Source: Hyphomicrobiales bacterium
GTDB lineage: Bacteria; Pseudomonadota; Alphaproteobacteria; Rhizobiales; Rhizobiaceae
Length of the DNA: 33,497 bases
Reading direction: 5' to 3'
NCBI GenBank assembly: GCA_900466875.1
Contig: UBNQ01000047.1
Coordinates: 1-33,497 of the forward strand
Below the pieces are notes generated by a model. That model was not told the DNA's origin. It made no database searches and saw only the letters and a program-made list of their open reading frames with translations. Each line of letters starts with the position of its first letter. The stretch's first letter is position 1. Shown here piece after piece: positions 23,284 to 31,351 of the stretch. Made by a program: the position numbers and the translations under genes.

Positions 23284-24018
23284 ATGACAGGTAAGCTAGG
23301 AGGCAAGGTGGTCGTGGTGACCGCTGCCGGTCAGGGAATAGGGCGAGCCAGCGCATTGGCCTATGCCGAAGCGGGCGCACAAGTCTGGGCAACCGACATC
23401 AATGAGGAAGCATTGGCAACGCTTACCGGCAGCGCCAATATCGAAACGGCAAAGCTCGATGTGCTCGACAGCGCTTCGGTAACGGCGTTTTTTGAGCGTG
23501 TCGGCGGGGTCGATGTACTGTTCAACTGCGCCGGTGTCGTGCATGGCGGCTCGGTGCTGGAGATGTCCGACAAGGATCTCGATTTCGCCTTCGATCTCAA
23601 TGTCCGCGCCATGGTGCGCACGATCAAGGCCGTGCTTCCGGGCATGCTGGAGCGTGGCGACGGTGCGATCATCAACATGGCCTCGATCGCGTCGAGTTCG
23701 AAAGGTGTGCCGAACCGTTGTGCCTATGGAACGACCAAGGCTGCGGTCATCGGGCTGACCAAGGCGATCGCCGCCGACTACGTGACGCGCGGCATTCGCT
23801 GTAATGCGATCTGCCCAGGCACGGTTGAAAGCCCGTCGCTTGAGCAACGCATGCGCGCCCAGGGCAATTACGAGGAGGCGCGTGCGGCCTTTATCGCGCG
23901 TCAGCCGATGGGACGTCTCGGCAGCCCCGAAGAAATCGCGGAACTGGCAGTCTATCTCGCTGGCGCCACCTACACGACCGGTCAGGCCGTCGGCATCGAT
24001 GGCGGCTGGTCGATCTGA
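23284..24018 (+). CDS. SDR oxidoreductase, probable 2-keto-3-deoxy-L-fuconate dehydrogenase
   Basis: A 244-residue short-chain dehydrogenase. The nucleotide loop is TAAGQGIGRAS at about 13-23, Asp38 ends the second strand (suggesting NAD), NCAG is at 81-84, and the catalytic residues are Ser134, Tyr148 and Lys152 (AYGTTKAAVIGLTK). The sequence around the active site, with KGVPNRCAYGTTK, resembles the group of bacterial 2-keto-3-deoxy-L-fuconate dehydrogenases and mammalian BDH2/DHRS6. It would oxidise C4 of 2-keto-3-deoxy-L-fuconate to the 2,4-diketo acid cleaved by the next gene product. Good Shine-Dalgarno (GGGAGAAGAG). Confidence 0.85.
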   Translation: MTGKLGGKVVVVTAAGQGIGRASALAYAEAGAQVWATDINEEALATLTGSANIETAKLDVLDSASVTAFFERVGGVDVLFNCAGVVHGGSVLEMSDKDLDFAFDLNVRAMVRTIKAVLPGMLERGDGAIINMASIASSSKGVPNRCAYGTTKAAVIGLTKAIAADYVTRGIRCNAICPGTVESPSLEQRMRAQGNYEEARAAFIARQPMGRLGSPEEIAELAVYLAGATYTTGQAVGIDGGWSI

Positions 24019-24061
24019 ACCTTTTGACCAAGCAGAGTTTAAACTTAAGAGGACTATATTC

Positions 24062-24907
24062 ATGAAATTCCTTCGTTATGGCGCGCCCGGCGCTGAAAAG
24101 CCTGCGATCGTTGATGCCGACGGCAAGATCCGCGATCTCTCCGCGCATGTTTCCGATCTTTCGGGCGCGGCGCTTGCCCCCGATGCGTTGGCGAAGCTCG
24201 GCACGATCGATACGAAAAGCCTGCCGCTGATCGAAGGTTCGCCGCGTCTCGGCCCCTGCGTTGCAGGTACCGGCAAGTTCATCTGCATCGGTCTCAACTA
24301 TTCCGACCATGCAGCCGAAACCGGCGCCACCGTGCCGCCGGAGCCGATCATCTTCATGAAGGCGTCGTCGGCCATCGTCGGCCCGAACGATGACGTCGTT
24401 ATCCCGCGCGGCTCGGAAAAGACCGACTGGGAAGTCGAGCTTGGCGTCGTGATCGGCAAGACGGCGAAATATGTGTCCGAAGTCGATGCGCTGGATTATG
24501 TCGCCGGCTACTGCGTCACCAACGACGTGTCTGAACGCGCCTTCCAGACGGAACGTTCCGGCCAGTGGACCAAAGGCAAGTCCTGCGACACGTTCGGTCC
24601 GCTCGGCCCCTGGCTGGTGACGAAGGACGAAGTGCCGGATCCGCAGAACCTCGGCATGTGGCTGACGGTGAACGGTGAGAAGATGCAGGACGGTTCGTCG
24701 AAGACGATGGTCTACGGCGTGGCATTCCTGGTTTCGTACCTGTCGCAGTTCATGTCGCTGCATCCGGGCGACGTCATTTCCACCGGCACGCCTCCCGGCG
24801 TCGGCATGGGTCTGAAGCCGCCGCGTTACCTTAAGGCCGGCGATGTTGTCGAACTCGGCATCGAGGGCCTCGGCACCCAGAAGCAGACTTTCAAAGCCGA
24901 CATCTAG
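24062..24907 (+). CDS. fumarylacetoacetate hydrolase-family enzyme, probable 2,4-diketo-3-deoxy-L-fuconate hydrolase
   Basis: A 281-residue FAH-family protein. The metal-binding acidic residues lie in MKASSA...SEKTDWEVELGVVIG, followed by NDVSERAFQ, KGKSCDTFGPLGPWL and the C-terminal STGTPPGVGMG. In the known route these enzymes cleave 2,4-diketo-3-deoxy-L-fuconate to pyruvate and L-lactate. The ATG at 24062 has AGAGGA upstream; an open frame extending to 23804 overlaps the SDR gene and is not used. It completes the carbon-carbon cleavage step of the pathway. Confidence 0.86.
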   Translation: MKFLRYGAPGAEKPAIVDADGKIRDLSAHVSDLSGAALAPDALAKLGTIDTKSLPLIEGSPRLGPCVAGTGKFICIGLNYSDHAAETGATVPPEPIIFMKASSAIVGPNDDVVIPRGSEKTDWEVELGVVIGKTAKYVSEVDALDYVAGYCVTNDVSERAFQTERSGQWTKGKSCDTFGPLGPWLVTKDEVPDPQNLGMWLTVNGEKMQDGSSKTMVYGVAFLVSYLSQFMSLHPGDVISTGTPPGVGMGLKPPRYLKAGDVVELGIEGLGTQKQTFKADI

Positions 24908-24987
24908 GCCAAATCGATTGGTCGGCGCGCCGGTTTGGAGGCTGGCGCGCCGATTTCACGACAGAATTGCCGGCAGAGGAGGCCGCC

Positions 24988-26277
24988 ATGACCCGCATCA
25001 CCAATCTTCGTGTTTTCGACCTGCGTTTCCCGACGTCTGCAAGCCTTGACGGGTCCGATGCGATGAACCCGGATCCGGATTACTCGGCCGCCTATGTCAT
25101 TCTCGAAACCGATCGCGAGGGGATTTCCGGCCACGGCCTGACCTTTACCATCGGTCGCGGCAACGACATTTGCTGCATGGCGATTGAGGCGATGCGACAT
25201 CTGGTGGTCGGAAAGGACCTGTCGGAAATGCGCGCCGCACCCGGAAAATTCTGGCGCCACCTGACGGGCGACAGCCAGTTGCGCTGGATCGGGCCGGACA
25301 AGGGCGCGATGCATCTGGCGACCGGCGCCGTGGTCAACGCGCTTTGGGATGCGCTCGCCAAGGAAGCGGGCATGCCGGTGTGGAAATTCGTAGCGACGAT
25401 GTCGCCGGAAGAGATCGCCGATATTGTCGATTACCGGTACCTGACCGACGCGCTGACCCGCGAGGAGGCGATCGACATCCTGCGCAAGGCGGAGACGGGC
25501 AAGGCGGAGAGGATCGCCATCCTCGAGCGTGAAGGTTATGCCTGCTACACGACCTCGGCCGGATGGCTGGGTTATCCCGACGACAAGCTGCGCCGGTTGG
25601 CGCAGGAGGCCGTCGATGCCGGGTTCAGCCATGTGAAGATGAAGGTCGGGCGGGATCTGGAAGACGATATCCGGCGACTGACCATTTGCCGCGAGGTGAT
25701 CGGGCCGGATCGCTACATGATGATCGACGCCAATCAGGTCTGGGATGTCGATCAGGCGATCGACTGGGTGAAGGCGCTGTCTTTCGCAAAACCGTTCTTC
25801 ATCGAGGAGCCGACCAGCCCGGACGATGTGGCGGGGCACAGGAAAATCCGCGAGGCGATCGCGCCGGTGAAGGTGGCGACCGGCGAAATGTGCCAGAACC
25901 GCATCATGTTCAAGCAGTTCATCGCCGAGGGCGCGATCGACATCGTGCAGATCGATGCCTGCCGGATGGGTGGGTTGAACGAGGTGCTGGCGGTGCTCTT
26001 GATCGCCGCGAAATTCGGCAAGGCTGTCTGGCCGCATGCCGGCGGCGTGGGCCTTTGCGAATATGTGCAGCATCTTTCGATGATCGACTACATCGCTGTT
26101 TCGGCTACGAAGGAGGGCAGGGTGATCGAATATGTCGACCATCTGCATGAACATTTCGTCGATCCCTGCGTGATCAAGGACGCCGCCTACATGCCGCCGT
26201 CGCGGCCGGGCTTTTCGATCGAGATGAAGCCGCAGTCGATCGAGGCTTATCAGTTCGGTAGGCCAAAGGCGGCGTGA
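24988..26277 (+). CDS. L-fuconate dehydratase (enolase superfamily)
   Basis: A 429-residue enolase-superfamily acid-sugar dehydratase. From the ATG at 24988 (preceded by GAGGAGG), the active-site set is Lys217 and Lys219 (VKMKV), metal ligands Asp247, Glu273 and Glu300 (DANQVWDVD, FIEEPTS, ATGEMCQNR), and the Asp323/His350 dyad (QIDAC, WPHAGGVGLCEYVQHL). As I recall, these are one position off the residues of the characterised Xanthomonas L-fuconate dehydratase (Lys218/Lys220, Asp248, Glu274, Glu301, Asp324, His351). It removes water from L-fuconate to give 2-keto-3-deoxy-L-fuconate. Last gene of the operon; a hairpin follows. Confidence 0.92.
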   Translation: MTRITNLRVFDLRFPTSASLDGSDAMNPDPDYSAAYVILETDREGISGHGLTFTIGRGNDICCMAIEAMRHLVVGKDLSEMRAAPGKFWRHLTGDSQLRWIGPDKGAMHLATGAVVNALWDALAKEAGMPVWKFVATMSPEEIADIVDYRYLTDALTREEAIDILRKAETGKAERIAILEREGYACYTTSAGWLGYPDDKLRRLAQEAVDAGFSHVKMKVGRDLEDDIRRLTICREVIGPDRYMMIDANQVWDVDQAIDWVKALSFAKPFFIEEPTSPDDVAGHRKIREAIAPVKVATGEMCQNRIMFKQFIAEGAIDIVQIDACRMGGLNEVLAVLLIAAKFGKAVWPHAGGVGLCEYVQHLSMIDYIAVSATKEGRVIEYVDHLHEHFVDPCVIKDAAYMPPSRPGFSIEMKPQSIEAYQFGRPKAA

Positions 26278-26301
26278 GGCAGGACATTGAAACAGACATA
26301 A

Positions 26302-26325
26302 GAAAGGCACCTTCGGGCGCCTTTC
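26302..26325 (+). terminator. terminator-like hairpin after the fucose operon
   Basis: GAAAGGCACC (26302-26311) pairs with GGCGCCTTTC (26316-26325) with one mismatch, closed by a TTCG tetraloop. It lies 24 bases after the dehydratase stop. No long T-run follows, but the stable tetraloop and position favour a terminator. Confidence 0.65.
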
Positions 26326-26365
26326 GGATTGCTGACACAGCTGTTTCCGACCAAGGGGCTTTAGC

Positions 26366-26485
26366 TTCCCTCATTCCTGTGCTTTTCACAGGAATCCAGC
26401 CACGCGCGTCTGCGCCGTGAAAGGAGTCTTCCGGCCCAAGGACTTGGGCCGCTGGATCCCTGTGACAAGCACAGGGATGAGGGAG
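26366..26485. repeat. nested palindromic repeat element (about 120 bp)
   Basis: Two inverted arms of 35 bases (26366-26400 and 26451-26485) match at 31 positions. Each arm is itself a hairpin: CCTGTG-CTTTT-CACAGG on the left and CCTGTG-ACAAG-CACAGG on the right. Between them, GGCCCAAG-GA-CTTGGGCC (26433-26450) is a perfect central palindrome. It lies in the 309-base gap 26278-26586 between converging operons, which has no gene. It resembles the small palindromic mosaic repeats of rhizobia; no target-site duplication is evident. Confidence 0.7.
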
Positions 26486-26543
26486 AATGTCGTTGACGGC
26501 CGTGGCCAAAGCGAACCACGGAATTACTGAGCTGCAAGCCGCG

Positions 26544-26575
26544 CCAGCAGTCTGAAGGCTCCCTCAGACTGCTGG
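26544..26575 (-). terminator. terminator-like hairpin after the uxu operon
   Basis: A perfect 12-bp stem CCAGCAGTCTGA (26544-26555) with TCAGACTGCTGG (26564-26575) and an 8-base loop lies eleven bases downstream of the last minus-strand gene's stop. No T-run follows on either strand. Confidence 0.6.
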
Positions 26576-26586
26576 ATGCAAGTGTC

Positions 26587-27597
26587 TCAAACCTCCAGAA
26601 TGGCCTTGATCACGCCGGCTTCCGGTTTCGACCATTCCGAAAACAGGCGGACTGCGTCGGAAAGTGGTGCGCTGTGGGTATTGAGCGCGCGGGTCGGGAC
26701 CTTGCCGGCCTCGATCTGGCGCACGACTTCGGCAAAGTCGTCCGGCTGGGCATTGCGGCTGGCGATCAGCGTTGCCTCGCGTTTGTGGAATTCCGGGTCG
26801 GAGAAGGTGATGTCCTGGCGGACGACCGAGAGCAGGATGTAACGTGCGCCATGGGCGAGAAAGTTGAAGCCGCGCTGCATGGGAATAGCGTTGCCCGTTG
26901 CATCGATCACGACATCGTACCATTCGCCGCCGGTCTGGCGCTCGGCCGTCTGTTCGGCATCCGCGTCGGCGAAGATCGTTTCGTCCGCGCCTAGTTTCTC
27001 GACGGCAAACTTTAAGCGGTCCTCGCGCGTATCCATGACGGTGACGTGTGCGCCGCGGGCCTTGGCGAAGATGATAGCCGACATGCCGATCGGGCCTGAA
27101 CCGGTGACGAGCACGCGGTCTTGCGCCGTGATCGCGCCGCGCTTGACGCCGTGGGCGCCGATGGCCAGAAACTCGATCATGGCCGCGTCTTCGAGCGGGA
27201 TATTGCCGGTCGGGATGACGTTGCTTTCCGGCACGCTGAGATATTCCGCCATCCCGCCATCGCTGTGGACGCCCAGCACCGAGATGTTGCGGCAGGCATT
27301 GCTGATGCCGCGGCGGCAGGCCTGGCAGGTGCCGCAGGAAAGATAGGGGACGATATAGACCGGCTCACCGGCCTTGAGCCGGCTTCCCGCCGGTGCTTCC
27401 GCCACAGTGCCGGACAGTTCGTGGCCCATGACGCGTGGATAGTCGAGAAACGGGTGCTTGCCGGCGAAAATATGGAAGTCGGTGCCGCAGATGCCGATAT
27501 GGCGGATGCGGACCTTGACCTCGCCTTCGCCGCACACCGGCTCTGGACGATCCTCCAGCGCGAGACGGCCTGGCTCGATGCAGACGAGCGCTTTCAT
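26587..27597 (-). CDS. zinc-dependent MDR dehydrogenase, probable L-gulonate/L-galactonate 5-dehydrogenase type
   Basis: A 336-residue medium-chain zinc dehydrogenase. Catalytic zinc ligands are Cys37, His59 and Glu60 (GICGTD, GHE). The structural-zinc cysteines Cys88, Cys91, Cys94 and Cys102 are all present. The NAD-binding loop is VTGSGPIGMSA. The segment VLGVHSDGGMAEYL is typical of the RspB/LgoD-like group, which oxidises C5 of hexonates. With uxuB and uxuA immediately upstream in the operon, oxidation of L-gulonate to D-fructuronate is the most economical function, as in the known L-gulonate route. This is inference; L-galactonate is an alternative. Good Shine-Dalgarno (GGAG). Confidence 0.75.
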   Translation of the reverse strand: MKALVCIEPGRLALEDRPEPVCGEGEVKVRIRHIGICGTDFHIFAGKHPFLDYPRVMGHELSGTVAEAPAGSRLKAGEPVYIVPYLSCGTCQACRRGISNACRNISVLGVHSDGGMAEYLSVPESNVIPTGNIPLEDAAMIEFLAIGAHGVKRGAITAQDRVLVTGSGPIGMSAIIFAKARGAHVTVMDTREDRLKFAVEKLGADETIFADADAEQTAERQTGGEWYDVVIDATGNAIPMQRGFNFLAHGARYILLSVVRQDITFSDPEFHKREATLIASRNAQPDDFAEVVRQIEAGKVPTRALNTHSAPLSDAVRLFSEWSKPEAGVIKAILEV

Positions 27598-27635
27598 GAT
27601 GAACTCCTAATGTCGGGGTGTCGGAGAGGCGGATG

Positions 27636-29042
27636 TCAGAGCCATTTGGCGACTTCCGCGTTTACGAGATTGCGCCAGGTGCGAGACTGGCTGAGCGAGG
27701 GCGGGATGAGGCCATCGATGGAAACGAAGCTTGCCGCGTAATCCTGCTGATCAGCTGTCTCTGCTGCTGCCAGAAGCTCGTCGCGGCGCGGATCGTTACA
27801 ATCCTTGAAATGGATCAGCGCGGCGATCCACAAGCCAACGACACGGGCGAAGCTTGCCCCATCCGATCCGTTGGCAAGTGCGTCCATGGCTGGCGAGAAG
27901 ATGCGCTGCGGCAGTTTTTGGCTGGAATCCATGGCGATCTGTATGTTGCGATGAGCGATCGCCCGGTTGCTGAAACGCTCGATCAGCTGGTCCATGTAAT
28001 GATCGAGATCGATGCCGGGGACCGGATCAAGCGTGGCTGCGGCGGCGCGCATATGCTCGCGCGTCATCGCCACGAAGTCCGGCACGGCCATCACATCGCG
28101 CACGCATTCAAGACCGTTCAACAGGCCGAGATGGGCGATCATCGTGTGGGAGCCGTTGAGAAGCCGTAGCTTCATTTTTTCGTAGGGTTCGACATTCTCG
28201 ACGAACAGCGCGCCGCCGGCTTCCCAGGCGGGGCGGCCGGAGACGAATTCGTCCTCGATCACCCATTGCATGAAGGGCTCGGTGTCGAGTGCAAGCGCAT
28301 CGTCGACACCGAGCAGGCCTTTTGCGCGGGTGCGGGTGTCGTCGGTTGCGGCAGGCACGATGCGGTCGACCATGGAGGAGGGGAAGGTGACTTCTTCCGC
28401 GATCCATTTTGCCAGTTCGGGATCGCGGCGTTCAGCCATATCGAGAACCAGCCGCTTCACCACCTTGCCGTTGGACGGGAGGTTGTCGCAGCAGAGCACG
28501 GTGAACGGGCGCATGCCTTTGTCACGCCGGAAAGCGAGGCCAGCGACGATGTAACCAATGGCACCAACGGGGGAGGCGGGATTGGCGAGATCATTGGCGA
28601 CAGCCGGATGTGCCTCATCCAATCCGCCGGTCGTGGGATGCAGGCCGTAGGCCTTTTCCGAAACCGTCAGGGTGACGACATGGATGAATGGGCTGGCGAG
28701 GTAGGTGAGCACGCGCTCCCGGTCGGTCGCTGCGCAGAGCCAGTCGACGGTGGCGCCGACGGCCTCGCTCGTGTCGCCGTCGCTGTCGCGCACGGTGATC
28801 GAGTAGAGGCCGTCCTGAGCCGCCAAGGCTTCGACCGGTTCGGGTGAGCGCAGGTTGACGGCGACGATGCCCCAGGGGCCGAATTCACTCTGCAGCGCGC
28901 GCTGGGTGTAGATGCCCTGATGCGCGCGGTGGAAAGCGCCGAGGCCGAAATGCAGTATGCCCGGGCGCAGCTCGGAGCGGTCGTAGCCCGGTTGGGCGAC
29001 GCTGGCGGGAAGCTGCGTTTCGGAGGAAAGATGGTTCGTCAT
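27636..29042 (-). CDS. uxuB: mannitol dehydrogenase-family oxidoreductase, fructuronate reductase (mannonate oxidoreductase)
   Basis: A 468-residue member of the polyol-specific long-chain dehydrogenase family. Family blocks are ILHFGLGAFHRAHQ near residue 29 (nucleotide-binding segment), VTLTVSEKAY, FTVLCCDNLPSNGKVVK, the VDRIVPA turn, and the catalytic block EKMKLRLLNGSHTMIAHLGLL with the active-site lysine. The ATG overlaps the uxuA stop by four bases, which makes D-fructuronate to D-mannonate the natural reaction. Tagaturonate or mannitol activity is less likely given this neighbour. Confidence 0.88.
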   Translation of the reverse strand: MTNHLSSETQLPASVAQPGYDRSELRPGILHFGLGAFHRAHQGIYTQRALQSEFGPWGIVAVNLRSPEPVEALAAQDGLYSITVRDSDGDTSEAVGATVDWLCAATDRERVLTYLASPFIHVVTLTVSEKAYGLHPTTGGLDEAHPAVANDLANPASPVGAIGYIVAGLAFRRDKGMRPFTVLCCDNLPSNGKVVKRLVLDMAERRDPELAKWIAEEVTFPSSMVDRIVPAATDDTRTRAKGLLGVDDALALDTEPFMQWVIEDEFVSGRPAWEAGGALFVENVEPYEKMKLRLLNGSHTMIAHLGLLNGLECVRDVMAVPDFVAMTREHMRAAAATLDPVPGIDLDHYMDQLIERFSNRAIAHRNIQIAMDSSQKLPQRIFSPAMDALANGSDGASFARVVGLWIAALIHFKDCNDPRRDELLAAAETADQQDYAASFVSIDGLIPPSLSQSRTWRNLVNAEVAKWL

Positions 29043-30238
29043 CGGCCAAGTCCGAACTGGCTATGGCTCAAGGCGCGCTCAATGCCGCGCAGTTCCGCCA
29101 GCCCCTTCAGGCGGCCGATGGCCGGATAACCGGGCTGGGCTCCGCGGGACAGATCGTCGAGGATTTCCTGGCCGTGGTCGGGGCGCATGGGGATCTGGTG
29201 ATCCGCGCGGCCTTCCGCCTTGCGGCGTTTTTCTTCGGTCAGCAGGGCGGCGATGACAGCCACCATGTCGGTGCCGCCTTCCAGATGTTCGTCCTCGAAA
29301 AAAGAGCAGGGAAGGGAGTCTTCGTCACGGGTGACATTGCGCAGATGGACGAAATGGATGCGGTCGGAAAAGCGGGTGGCGATCTCTGCCAGGTCGTTAT
29401 CCGCACGCGCACCGAGCGAACCGGAGCAGAGCGTCACGCCATTGGCGCGACTATCCACCTGACGGAGCATGTGGGCGTAGTCGTCGCCGGTCGAGAGGAT
29501 GCGCGGCAGGCCGAGAAGCGGCCACGGCGGATCGTCCGGATGGGCGCAGATGTTGATGCCGACCTGTTCAGCGATCGGGGTCACTTCCGAAAGGAAGTCG
29601 ATGAGATGCGACTGCAGTTTTTTGGCGTCGATGCCCTGATAGGTGCGGAGTTTTTCGCGCAGCTGATCGAGCGTATAGCCATCAGCGGAGCCCGGCAGGC
29701 CGGCGCCGATATTCTTGCCGAGCGCAGTAATGCGGGCGTCGTCCAGTGCGGCGAAGCGTTTGGCGGCCTCCTCCTGAATTCTCCCCGGGTAATCCAGTGC
29801 TGCACCCGGTCGCTTGAGGATATGGATATCGAAAGCAACGAAATCGGTGAGATCGAAGCGCATCGCCTTTGCGCCGTGTTTGGTTGCCCAGCGCAGGTCG
29901 GTGCGGGTCCAGTCGAGTACCGGCATGAAATTGTAGCAGACGGTTTTGATGCCGGAGGCGGAGAGGCGGCGCAGGGTCTCCTGCCAGTTCTTCACATGCT
30001 CGCGCCAGTCGCCGGTCTGGGTCTTGATTTCCTCCGAGACGGGCACGCTTTCCACCACATCCCAGAAAAGGCCGCCGTCGCGGATAGCCTGATGGCGTTT
30101 TTCGATTTCTTCTGCGGGCCAGACGGCGCCGGTCGGGATGTGATGAAGGGCGCTGACAATGCCCTCTGCGCCTGCCTGAGCTGCATCCCTGACCGTGACC
30201 TTGTCGACCGGTCCGAACCATCGCCATGTGTGTCGCAT
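29039..30238 (-). CDS. uxuA: D-mannonate dehydratase
   Basis: A 399-residue UxuA-family TIM-barrel enzyme that dehydrates D-mannonate to 2-keto-3-deoxy-D-gluconate. The N-terminus MRHTWRWFGPVDKVTV and the block GAEGIVSALHHIPTGAVWP are diagnostic. Later come CYNFMPVLDWTRTDL, NICAHPDDPPWPLLGLPRI, TLCSGSLGARADNDL and FVHLRNV, which carry the metal ligands. The length is typical of the family. The Shine-Dalgarno is good (AGAAGGA) and the gene starts 12 bases after the idnD-like stop. Confidence 0.95.
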   Translation of the reverse strand: MRHTWRWFGPVDKVTVRDAAQAGAEGIVSALHHIPTGAVWPAEEIEKRHQAIRDGGLFWDVVESVPVSEEIKTQTGDWREHVKNWQETLRRLSASGIKTVCYNFMPVLDWTRTDLRWATKHGAKAMRFDLTDFVAFDIHILKRPGAALDYPGRIQEEAAKRFAALDDARITALGKNIGAGLPGSADGYTLDQLREKLRTYQGIDAKKLQSHLIDFLSEVTPIAEQVGINICAHPDDPPWPLLGLPRILSTGDDYAHMLRQVDSRANGVTLCSGSLGARADNDLAEIATRFSDRIHFVHLRNVTRDEDSLPCSFFEDEHLEGGTDMVAVIAALLTEEKRRKAEGRADHQIPMRPDHGQEILDDLSRGAQPGYPAIGRLKGLAELRGIERALSHSQFGLGR

Positions 30239-30250
30239 CTGTTTTTCCTT

Positions 30251-31288
30251 CTAGCTGAGCGCGATCTGGACCTTGCAGGCGGCGGTGCGATCACCGGCCT
30301 GCAGGAAGGCGGCGAGCGCCTCGTCGATCGGGAATGTGTGGGAAAGGATCGGACGGACATCGATCTCGCGGCCGCCGATCAGTTGGACGGCGCGGGCGAA
30401 TTCCTCGTGGAAACGCTGGGAGCCGCGCCAGACGATTTCTTTGCCGACCAGCATGTTGACCGGAACCGACAATTCACCGGTCACGCCGACCTGAACGATC
30501 GTGCCGCGGGGCTTTACGCACTGGAAGGCCGATGCAAGGGCAGGGCCGGCGGCCGAGCATTCGAACACGACATCGAATGTGCCCTTGTCCATCTGGTAGG
30601 GAGCGAGCGCATCGGGCCTGGAAACGTTGATCGTCTCGTCAGCCCCCATGGCAGGGCCGCGCGACAAGGCAGCATCCGCGAGATCGGTAACGGTGATCCG
30701 GCCTGCACCGGCATGGCGGGCTGCGGCGACCACCAACAGGCCGATCGGGCCGGCGCCGGTTACAAGGACGTTTTTGCCGGCGAGATCGCCGGCCTGCGCC
30801 ACGGCATGGAGGCAGACGGCCAGCGGTTCGGCGCAGGCGGCTTCAGCGGATGAGGCTTCGCCTTCTACCGAAAAACACTGGATTGCCGGGACGATAAGCT
30901 GCTCGCGGAACATGCCCTGCTCGTGGGGAAGGCGCATGGCCGAGCCCATGAATTTCATCTCGAGGCAATGGATCGGCTGGCCGATGGCGCAATAGTGGCA
31001 ATGGCCGCATGGCTGGGACGGGTTGACGGCGACGAGCGTGCCGGGAGCAAGGCCTGTGACGCCTGGGCCGACCGCCTCGATATAGCCCGATGCCTCATGG
31101 CCGGAAATGATAGGCTCGCGCACGCGGACCGGGCCGAAGCCACCGTCCTGGAAATAATGGAGATCTGAGCCGCAGATGCCGCCCCAGGCCATTTTCAGGC
31201 GGACCTCGCCGGCAGCGGGTTCGGGGCAATCTTGCGTTTCGACGAGCAAGTCCTGCTTGCCGTAAAGACGAACGATCTTCGTCAACAT
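30251..31288 (-). CDS. idnD: L-idonate 5-dehydrogenase-like zinc MDR
   Basis: A 345-residue zinc-dependent medium-chain dehydrogenase. Zinc ligands are Cys39, His64 and Glu65 (GICGSDLHYF, SGHEASG), with structural cysteines Cys94, Cys97, Cys100 and Cys108. FMGSAMRLPHEQGMFRE and CAEPLAVCLHA are characteristic of IdnD proteins, and VTGAGPIGLL binds NAD. IdnD oxidises L-idonate at C5. It is 63 bases downstream of the TRAP large subunit and just upstream of uxuA. With the other MDR in this operon it may widen the set of hexonates fed into the pathway (inference). Confidence 0.86.
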   Translation of the reverse strand: MLTKIVRLYGKQDLLVETQDCPEPAAGEVRLKMAWGGICGSDLHYFQDGGFGPVRVREPIISGHEASGYIEAVGPGVTGLAPGTLVAVNPSQPCGHCHYCAIGQPIHCLEMKFMGSAMRLPHEQGMFREQLIVPAIQCFSVEGEASSAEAACAEPLAVCLHAVAQAGDLAGKNVLVTGAGPIGLLVVAAARHAGAGRITVTDLADAALSRGPAMGADETINVSRPDALAPYQMDKGTFDVVFECSAAGPALASAFQCVKPRGTIVQVGVTGELSVPVNMLVGKEIVWRGSQRFHEEFARAVQLIGGREIDVRPILSHTFPIDEALAAFLQAGDRTAACKVQIALS

Positions 31289-31351
31289 GATGTCATGCCT
31301 TTGGATTTGAACGAGGTGCCTGCGCCGTCCGGCGGCGCAGGCGGGTTGTCA

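Noticed and set aside
26366..26485. Insertion sequence or CRISPR array
   Set aside because: There is no transposase frame, no target duplication and no regularly spaced unique spacers; it is a small palindromic repeat.
29063..30853. 596-codon open frame on the plus strand
   Set aside because: It is antisense to uxuA and the idnD-like gene, both unmistakable by motif. No domain or ribosome site supports it.
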